Shown here: positions 56,034-64,000 of the stretch, piece after piece
How the letters are laid out: each line of letters opens with the position of its first letter
Numbering within the stretch: the stretch's first letter is position 1
Assembly: GCA_047495785.1 (NCBI GenBank)
Contig: JBLDXI010000054.1
Coordinates: 124,001 to 188,000, forward strand
DNA: 64,000 nucleotides
Direction of reading: 5' to 3'
Source of the DNA: Lepidodermella squamata
Lineage: Eukaryota; Gastrotricha
Notes under the pieces: model-generated
Seen by the model: the letters and a program-made list of their open reading frames with translations, nothing else
Databases searched by the model: none
What the model was told of the DNA's origin: nothing
Translations under genes and position numbers: made by a program

Positions 56034-59000
56034 TCAAAAACCTGCGACAGCAACCAAGTACAAATTGGTGCTTAGGATGAAAAACCCAGCCGCAAGAACT
56101 ACCAGGATGTCGCAGACACGATTGAATTCCACTGGTTTGAAGCGGCGAAAGAGTTGGATCGGAATTGTGTGTTTTACATCATCCCGAACCATAACTATTT
56201 CATAAATGGCAACGGCAGCCATAGTCGCGTTGAGACTCAAGGCATAGTTTGCTAACAATATTTGCTGATCAGTCTCAGGAACGCTTCGCAAGACATCAGA
56301 TTGCGCGACGATCAGTGACAGCATGATTGTGCAGCATATGGCTGGGCGGTCCGGGACGCTCGGATCCATCAACAGAGTACCAAGTCCGAGTACTATCAGG
56401 ATGTAGCAGGGGATCATGAAATTCACAATGTAATAACCATATTCACGTTTAAACGTCAGCGTAATCCGTGCATAGGAAACACGCGAAGACGCCCTTATTC
56501 GCGATGGCATTGTACCCTGTTCACTTTTGTACTTTGATAACTTCCAAACGCCGAAGTCGAGAGACCCAACCACTTTAACGTACAGCCCGCCGATAGATAG
56601 AAACTCTGTGTTTTCCTCTAAAGCCATCGTCATATCGCAAGTTTGGTTGTCAAAAGGAAACGTTGTCAAGTCCAACTTGCAGCTGGTTGCGAATGTTCCA
56701 ACGCGGGTCCAGTGGAAAAACAAGGTTCGATTCGGTCGGGTTGGGTAGTAGGCGATTTCAATCTTCTCCCCGCATACCGGATTGATTGTATCGAAATCGG
56801 GGGTTTTGTTGGGGAAAATCATCGAAGGTCGCCATATGTCAGTTCGCCGGGTTGAAACGAGCCGCTCCTTGTCCTCTGCACCTGGGGCTGTGTAGTTAGC
56901 ACTACAGGTGGATATCATCCACTGCAGCATGAGTGAGCCCCAAAAGTAAGCCCTCTGTTGGTCTTGGTCGATCGATTCGACATTTTCTAGGTAAAGAATG
57001 GCATATACCATCGATGCCCGTCCAGGTGTTCGTTGCTCGACCCCAAGATACGGGCACGGAATAATATCGTCGATGACTACTGTCGGCATGAAGTTCCCAG
57101 CTATGAGCTGCGGAACAGGGAATGTCGTTATTGGATCGTAGTAGCGTTCTCCGCTGGTTTCAGAAGACGGCTGAGCTGAGACTGCAATATCTGATATCGC
57201 TTCAATTATCGAAGAGGTCGTACCAGAACTCGCAGTTTGGGAACTCAACGTCGATGGCCCTGGCTGGTCGGAGGAGGACGATGAAAATGGTTGTTTTGAG
57301 GAAGTTGGCAAACTCGTGGATAACGACGGTTGAGAAAGAGTAGTGGTAGTAGCCATTGATGTTGGCAACCATGCCCAAGTTATTCTTAAATAAAGGTCAA
57401 TAATACTAGAAATACAATGTGCCTCATATCTCATATGTATTGCGCAACTGCTTTTGAATTTTTTCCAGAGAATTTCCATATTTTTTATTAAATGTTGCTA
57501 TCTTCAGCTGTTTGCATCCTTGCTCCACGATTCATAAGAGTAAAATGCAAGTTCATCGAAGAAATTCGTGTACTCTCCTTGTGGGAATACGCGACTTGTA
57601 CAAAAGGTTTTGCACAAAATCGATTTTTTTCATTCGTTCAAATCGTCGAATTCTAAGCATCGCCGGTACACTTGTTTTGAATGGTTGTAAACAAGAAGGA
57701 GCGCGTGCAAATTTATTTCTACGGCACATGATGTTAAATTTGCTTGTCTCTGACGGTTTAAAGGCTCGTTTTCTCATCAATGCGGGAGACAATTTTATTC
57801 CAATTCACTGTCACTTAAATAAAAGTATCAGCGATGCTTAGAATTCATCGACCATTCGAACGAATGAAAAAAATCGATTTTGTGCAAGTCGAGTATACCC
57901 CTCGTTTGCGATATTTATGAGACACGCTGTTTTCTAATAGTTGAAGCTTAATCAAATTTCAGCCTTACGCTCTCCTAATGATAACAGTTCCATTGAATCC
58001 CACCAGATCTATCATGCTGGAACCATTGAGATACGGAAGGTTGGTGAAACACGTGGCAGGTGTTGTTGAGCCAAATCCGGGTAGTGCCGTAATCGTAAGC
58101 TGAAAAAAATAAATAAATTTATAACTTGCTTAATTTGAGCTTGAAACAACCGATCCAGAGTAATTGATTTTCTGGAATATCAGCTTGTACTTGGCGTTGC
58201 CACTCGAATCGAATAGACCAGACAAGCCACAGGCAGGCGTTGTCACTTGAGTGTAATTGAACGGTACCGGGGTCAGAGATCTGACATCTGTGGAGTAGTA
58301 AGCTGAGTAGAACTCCCCTCCTCCCTTGGCGAGTCGCTGTGAAAGTGTGAGACCATAGAACCATCTCATCGCATTAGTCCCCTGACCAACAGTCGAGCCT
58401 AAAATCCTCAATAATCAAGTCATCTAAAGGAGTCCTGTTACTTACCGAAAGACTTCACGCTATTGAATATTGGGAAGTTAAGAACCAACCAAGATTGAGA
58501 TCCATCTGTCGGGTAATTTGCATCTATATCTATTTCAATTCGCCAGGACCAAGTGTCAAGTAGTTGCCCGAATTCCTACAGCAAGAAAGAAAGATTTCAG
58601 AATGATATCATAGAGAAAACAATAACCACTCAATCCAAATATGTGGAAAAAATGCCGCAAAGACACTAACGGAAATTGTGACTTGCGTAGCGGGTTGAAG
58701 AACGCAGCCTGTTAGATTGACACAAGTACCATTCGCCCATCGATTTGGGAAAAGCGTACTGCTACTGTCGTACGCATCAAAGCTGCCTGTCTCATGCAAC
58801 GTCGGAGCTTCAGTTAAACGAGACGGCAGGGGCAAGGTAGCCGTATCCGGCCCCGAAGGAAGTATAGTGGCGCGAGTTCTCCAAAAATATCTCAAGACAC
58901 ATTGGTATAGCATTACTACGATGATGTAATATCAACTCACAATTTTTTTACGATGATATCAGCGTCCGATCCGATGCCCATGAAATACGGCCCAAAGCGA

Positions 59001-60343
59001 GATTGTTGTGCCGCAATGTGCATCATCACATGGAATTGAGTATAAAAGCCTCCTGCCATGTCCATATCTGCAATGCAATTGCTCGCAGCCAGCGCTTGGT
59101 TCCCACTCAGCGGTACAATTGAAATCTGGTCAGTGCAAAATAAGCATGTTTACTTCAAATTCCCAAGGTACTTCGATTTACATTAACAAATCGGAGACCT
59201 CCTTCCCGTTGTAAATCAAACAAATCTCCCATTTCAAGCCCCATTCCCCGCCTAGAAACCGCAAAACAGTGCAGGGGAATCAACGAACAGGAAAAAAACA
59301 ACAGTGAACCCTTCGGAAATTAATTTTGGGTTTGAAAATAACCCTTAGGTCAAGTTTCCTATCCCTCGCACTGTCACAAAATTCTCGATCTGATTTAAAA
59401 GACAGATAAAGGGTCTCCTCTCGAAAGTCTTTCTCAGACTACTGCACTGGAGAATGCATTAAGCCTAAATATCACTAAAATACTAACGTTGTAGGTTCGA
59501 TAAACGCGCTGCGATTGGATGATGATCCTATAGGTCATGTTTCCCGAATTCGTAAGCATCGCAGCATTACCACAGCCTGGCTGAGACACGGCGTTATCCG
59601 TAACACCATTCATCGGTGGTGGATGCAGGGTTTGAGACACCGAGGAAGGACTTTGAGCATAGCTCACGTAGATTCTCCCTCCTGTTTCCAGCTTGTGCCA
59701 AATTGTAAAACCTGCTCCATAGCTGTAGAAGGAATCAAAGTTGACTGAAATATTGTTCGACTTTGCTATATATTATGGGATAAATAATATGTTGGGGATT
59801 TTAATATTGATCCTGAATTACCAGGCGTAAAGTCGGATAGACTTCCGAGTCCGACTCCGAACCAAGCGTTAGGATTACTGGGTTTAAAACTGACGCTCAC
59901 ATCGACTTCCATCCGAAACGGTGCCAGCAATCCAAGATTGGTTGTTATCATCTGAATGGAATAAATTCGAAAAATAAACAATTCGCCCCGAAATCCTCAA
60001 TCCTCACCCTTCCATTGGCTAAGCCGAATGTTTTATTTGCATTCGGCTGCGAGGAAATCAGTCTAATGCCGTTTTGAAGCAATTCAGATGAGTAGCTAAC
60101 TGTCAAGTTTGAATTTCCGTTCACATTTGCATCTGTTGCGTCGAATGATAGCTCTGAAATGTAACGCGGGGTGCCTGACAAGAATTCCTGAAGGGGGATG
60201 GAAGCAATATCTGGTACCGGGTCGTATCCACAGTCGACCACGCCTAATTGTTGATTTAATAAAAGAATTGTACCCAGTATGAAGTTGATTTGCAAACCTG
60301 AAGCCGCGGCCAGTATGATGAACTGTGAGATGATAGTAGGCAT
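56034..60343 (-). CDS. Channel D: tandem-ectodomain Cys-loop ion channel, 984 aa
   Basis: Ten exons: 60298-60343, 60008-60243, 59822-59951, 59488-59765, 58941-59125, 58671-58890, 58446-58575, 58151-58398, 57969-58099, 56034-57384; 2955 nt, in frame. Leader MPTIISQFIILAAAS; an in-frame ATG at 60364 would add seven residues. Module 1 has ELSFDATDANVNGNSN and FRMEVDVSVSF; module 2 has SFDAYDSSS, WRIEIDIDANYPTDGSQSW and GGGEFYSAYY. The linker is Ser/Thr/Pro-rich. The ligand-binding domain has C-KLDLTTFPFDNQT-C. M2 (PAICCTIMLSLIVAQSDVL) is as in the others. Intron 4 (362 nt) and intron 9 (584 nt, with a foldback) are enlarged; the rest are ~50-60 nt. Confidence 0.92.
57591..57893. repeat. Foldback element in intron 9 of channel D
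   Basis: Arms at 57591-57663 and 57831-57893 are inverted copies sharing GCACAAAATCGATTTTTTTC, ATTCGTTC and GAATTCTAAGCATCGC. The centre (~165 bp) has no protein signature. Its insertion explains the length of this intron. Confidence 0.75.
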
Positions 60344-62259
60344 CTGTAGCTCGCTATCGTTCAATATGACTTTGGTCTTCCTCTTTTCTCTTTTCTATTA
60401 TGCCGTCGCTGATGCGTATGTTGGGGTTCTGGCTTTTAACATTCCATAGGATCAGCTAGAATACTTCAGTCAACAGTCTAAACTCTCAAAATATCATAAA
60501 TGATTCATTGAATTGAGGATCAAAAAGCTTTTACATCTCTCAACGGCTGCTTGCAGGTGCTGCAGACTATCTGCGATTGGAATATTTGACGAAATGGGGT
60601 GTTGCTGGACGGCTTGACTGCAGCATTTGTCCATAATCAAACATGGATGTCGAAAAACATGAAATTTATCGATTTGTATAGATAATTATCAGTGTGATGA
60701 AATACTTCTCCCTTGTAAATGCAAAAAGCTCACTTGTGCAAAAGGCACGAGAGCGTAGGACGTAGGACATTTTCTATTCTCGCTCTATTCTGCATTGAAT
60801 CCGCAGACATCGTAATTTTCAGTAACACCAAGGCTTGAAAGCTTCATTTGTGCGGTCGGTAGCATAGGACGCTGGGACTTGCAGAAAAATCAGAAAATGG
60901 GTGATTTTTTATTGAGGTCCATTTGAGGAGCCGATCACAAGGTCATCCAAGGGGGTTACATCAAGACGGCTATTACCCCGTGTTTCGTACTTGAGATTTT
61001 ATGGCTATTTGTTACTTTCATATGAAGTTTAACTGCCGCAAATGGTTCGAAAGTGAGTGCTTTATTTGTTTTTCCGATGGTTTCAGTCAGTAATTTGCTG
61101 TTACAACGGGTGGAATTAAGCTTTGGTACGCGGTTAACGAAGCTGTCGTCCAACTGGCGAAAGATTACAACGAGGCGATTTCCGACGGTTTCAGACGATA
61201 ATCAATTTATTTCTCTTTACAGTTCCTAGTGTTTTGGCTATCAACGAAGGATGAGCTGAGGGCTATTCCTATTGTTTACGTTCACGAAGACTTTATTAAG
61301 TAATTCGAGCCAATTTATATCTATGGTCCGCTGTCGTGTTGGTATGAAGGCGCCTCTGATTTTATAATAATAACGCACTATAACTAATAACGCAACTGAA
61401 TCGCTGAATAATCGGCTAAAGGCTGAAAGAACTGATATGACTGTCCCGCCCTCACTGCATTTCTCTCGTAAACCCTGGGTTGCTGAGCCTAGACGTGGTC
61501 GCGGGCGTGGTCGTAGTACGGCTTTTGTTCCAGCCTAAGGTGAACCTGTGGTTTCTGAACCAAGGCGTGGTCGTAGTCGGTTAACAGATATAACATCGAT
61601 ATCTGTTGCAGGGTGCGATCTTCGATGCCCGAGCTCCCGGGGATGGAAAATTTTTTTTGCTGTATTCGCCAAAATGACGAGTCATTCCGGCTAATAACCG
61701 AGCGAAGCGAGAAAAGTTTGGATATTTTCCACTGAAACACGCCCCAGAACCTTCCAAAATTAACAAAACAGTGGGATAAATTTTCATTTTGTTGTCTGGC
61801 CGGGCCGAGCTGGGGGGGGGGGGGGGGGGGGGGATGATCTCCCCCCCTGAAAGTCGCACACTGATCTGTTGACTAAACTGTATGTAGCCGAGGTCGAGGT
61901 CGTGGCTAACTCACCAGCTCTGTTTCTGTCGACGTAGGAAAAAACGGAGGGCTAACAATTCGAAATAAGCGCCGGGGTTGACATTTTCATTATTCGTCGG
62001 AAATCAGTATCTTAAAGTGTCGGAATATACTGTGATTGAATTGAAGCTTTCCGATGAAATGATGCATTTTTAATAGCGAATATTTATTCCGATGGTTCCG
62101 AAGGTTTCAGATAAAAATGGTACGATGAAAGTAATTATTGTTCCGATGATTTGAAGTTACTTCTAAAGCACACGTAAATCATTACTATCTGGATTCTTCT
62201 TGACTGGATTCATCTGGATTCATCGAAGGTAACGAATGAATTGGCATTGGATGAAATAT
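60344..62259. other. Intergenic upstream of channel D
   Basis: No gene supported. 61490-61585 contains imperfect CGTGGTCG(C/T)AG(T)-type repeats that translate as Arg-Gly runs with a stop inside. 61720-61865 is the third copy of the poly-G/C repeat. Confidence 0.5.
61720..61865. repeat. Poly-G dispersed repeat, copy 3 (inverted)
   Basis: A run of more than twenty G (near 61812-61833) follows CCGGGCCGAGCTGG. Upstream are CCAGAACCTTCCAAAATTAA and GGATAAATTTTCATTTTGTT, the reverse complement of the order in copies 1 and 2. The homopolymer length may be unreliable. Confidence 0.6.
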
Positions 62260-62842
62260 ACCTGCGACTTGAACAGATGAGATCGATATTCATTGCTAAG
62301 CCAGATTTACTCTGAGCATGACTCTGTGCGTGATCTGCAGGAAATTGAAAAATTAACGCCCATTCCGCAAACATTATCAGTTTTTTGATTCCTCATATCC
62401 TTCATCAAACAGAGGCGCAGCTGCTCGAACTGAAGAATTCTCTGGCATTTCATCTCATTCCCTTGATATGTTGAAGCACATATAGCCAGTAAGCTATGCT
62501 TTATTTTTTGTATCTGCCACCTTAATGCACAAATTTTGTCCTCCAATGCAACTTACAAGGCCGCGGAAATACTGACTGCAAATTGCAACATTGGACCAAC
62601 AGCTAATTCGCCGACTGAATACGACGACCAGCCATCAACTTTACGTCTTGTCCTTCAGGTTGACAGGTTTTACGGCGTTAACGACGTGGAGGAATCAGTC
62701 GCATTCAAAGGCGTTCTACAGATGATATGGATAGTTCCCTGTGTTGCGAACTACGTAAACAATCCGGCTAATCAATGGCCAGCCAAATTGAAGAAGCTGC
62801 TACATGAACCGCCAGATAGCAGGAATTTTATTTACAACATCT
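62260..62842 (+). pseudogene. 5' fragment of a stand-alone Cys-loop channel
   Basis: Homologous to 39060-39600 of the pLGIC at 39245-40399, including its upstream flank. The counterpart of exon 1 has an in-frame TAG (ATGTTGAAGCACATATAG), and the acceptor AG is lost (TCCTCCAATGCAAC). The open part (about 62536-62818) keeps KAAEILTANCNIGPTANSPT, DDQPSTLRLVLQVDRFYGVN and VPCVANYVNNPANQWP, then stops matching at about 62820. There it abuts DNA homologous to the 3' flank of channel C. The Cys-loop and all membrane segments are absent. Confidence 0.85.
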
Positions 62843-63102
62843 ACAAGATTGAACAATATCCAGAAAGGATAGTGAGAAGAAGTCTGCTATGAAGAGCAGC
62901 TGAACGTCCGAGTAGGTGTATAAAGATGAAGTTGACACAGAGACAGCCTTGAAATCAGCCGGTTTATAACGGGCGTCACATCTGGATTCTGAATATTGAT
63001 AATTCAACCGAAACTGTCACAAAGCGCCATGGGTTCAAGAAAAGAAAAGAGAGGAGAGAAGAGGGCGTGTCATGGTGACTGTTTAATGAATGTGTGCGTG
63101 TT

Positions 63103-64000
63103 TCAGATTTCAGCATAAAGACAAAAGTAAAGATTAATTCCCAAAACGATGAATAACGCAGCGAATAAGGCCATCAAGTCATAGACACGAATGAGTGGCA
63201 GCGCTCTGAAGCAGCGTAGCAGTTTGATTTCGTTAGAAAGTGTAGCTTCGAAACGATTAGTCATAGCTGCCGAAGTAACAATTTCATACATTGTCAAGGC
63301 CGCAACAGTTGCTGTTAGGCTTAGGATGTAGTTCGCATAGAGAATCTGATTAGAAGTCTCAGGAACGCTGCGCAAAACATCGGACTGTGCGACAACCATT
63401 GACAGCATGATTGTGCAACAAATTGCGGGACGATCTGGGACGGCTGGCTCCATTAGCAGACTGCCGAATCCAAGCAACAGCAAAATGTAGCAAGGAATCA
63501 GGAAATTCACAATGTAGTAACCAGGGTCGCGTTTGAACTTCAATAAGATCTTGACGTATGAAACTTGGGAGGTGACTCTTGATTTCGAAGCCACAGTACC
63601 TCGTTCTGTTTTGTAGCTGTCAAATTCCCAAACGCCGTAATCAAGAGAACCAGCTATATTAACATATAACCCGCCGATCGAAAGAAACTCAGTATTCTCC
63701 TCGAGTTCCATTGTCATGTCACATGTTTGCTGATCGAAGGGAAACGTTGTTAGGTCAAGCTTGCACTTGGTGGCGAAAGTTCCAACTCGAGTCCAATGGA
63801 AAAACAAGGTTCGATTCGGCCGAGTTGGATAGTAGGCAATTTCAATCTTCTCCCCGCAAACCGGATTGGTTATGTCGAAATCGGGAGTTTTGTTAGGGAA
63901 AATCATCGAAGGTCGCCATATGTCAGTTCGCCGGGTTGAAACGAGCCGCTCCTTGTCATCAGCCCCTGGAGCTGTGTAGCTAGCGTCGCAGGTCGAAACC
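63103..64000 (-). CDS. Channel E: Cys-loop ion channel, C-terminal part (5' end outside window)
   Basis: An open frame from the window edge to the stop at 63103 covers most of the ligand-binding domain (KERLVSTRRTDIWRPSMIFP; C-KLDLTTFPFDQQT-C) and M1-M4 (YYIVNFLIPCYILLLLGFGS; PAICCTIMLSMVVAQSDVL). It is the closest paralogue of channel C in both protein and 3' flank, so C and E are a tandem duplication. The upstream exons with the ectodomain modules should lie just beyond position 64000. The M3-M4 loop is ~30 residues. Confidence 0.9.
   Translation of the reverse strand, partial: VSTCDASYTAPGADDKERLVSTRRTDIWRPSMIFPNKTPDFDITNPVCGEKIEIAYYPTRPNRTLFFHWTRVGTFATKCKLDLTTFPFDQQTCDMTMELEENTEFLSIGGLYVNIAGSLDYGVWEFDSYKTERGTVASKSRVTSQVSYVKILLKFKRDPGYYIVNFLIPCYILLLLGFGSLLMEPAVPDRPAICCTIMLSMVVAQSDVLRSVPETSNQILYANYILSLTATVAALTMYEIVTSAAMTNRFEATLSNEIKLLRCFRALPLIRVYDLMALFAALFIVLGINLYFCLYAEI

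Overview
This is eukaryotic nuclear DNA with an animal-like gene repertoire: pentameric Cys-loop ligand-gated ion channels (pLGICs), a GABA-B-like class C GPCR, EGF and PAN/apple modules, a pepsin-type aspartic protease and ankyrin proteins. It also carries a Ty3/gypsy LTR retrotransposon with a chromodomain. Most introns are 39-65 nt with GT-AG ends (one GC-AG). TAA, TAG and TGA all serve as stops. A compact metazoan or close relative fits best; I cannot name the species. Gene models below were built by eye from reading frame, splice signals and agreement between paralogues, and exon sums close exactly in frame.

Layout. 1-14 kb: three ankyrin genes on the minus strand, two with a clear secretory signal exon, and a near-intact LTR element (1655-6503) inserted upstream of the first. 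6.5-10.9 kb: nested MITEs, foldbacks and gene debris. 14.6-16 kb: aspartic protease (minus). 16.5-22.8 kb: a channel pseudogene and full channel A. 24.5-26.9 kb: intronless class C GPCR. 27.2-31.1 kb: EGF protein (minus) and two-PAN protein (plus). 32.6-36.6 kb: channel B. 39.2-40.4 kb: a small stand-alone pLGIC (plus). 42.1-46.3 kb: second PAN and EGF genes. 48.2-49.6 kb: second protease (plus). 50-64 kb: channels C, D and the 3' part of E (all minus), plus a truncated copy of the stand-alone pLGIC.

Main observation. The four complete minus-strand channels are not ordinary Cys-loop receptors. Each is a 10-exon gene for about 985-1030 residues: signal peptide, two tandem modules of about 245-270 residues that share one exon-phase pattern (0,1,0,2 repeated), a Ser/Thr-rich linker, then a complete Cys-loop receptor with a very short M3-M4 loop. 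The doubled N-terminal ectodomain recalls the N-terminal domains known from some bacterial pLGICs such as DeCLIC, but the canonical Cys-loop is present. I know of no animal receptor family with this architecture.

Working together (inference). Secreted EGF and PAN proteins, secreted proteases, secreted ankyrin proteins, an orphan GPCR and large-ectodomain channels have expanded side by side as pairs or arrays. That suggests a fast-evolving set for sensing or surface recognition. Nothing in the sequence proves a ligand or a pathway.
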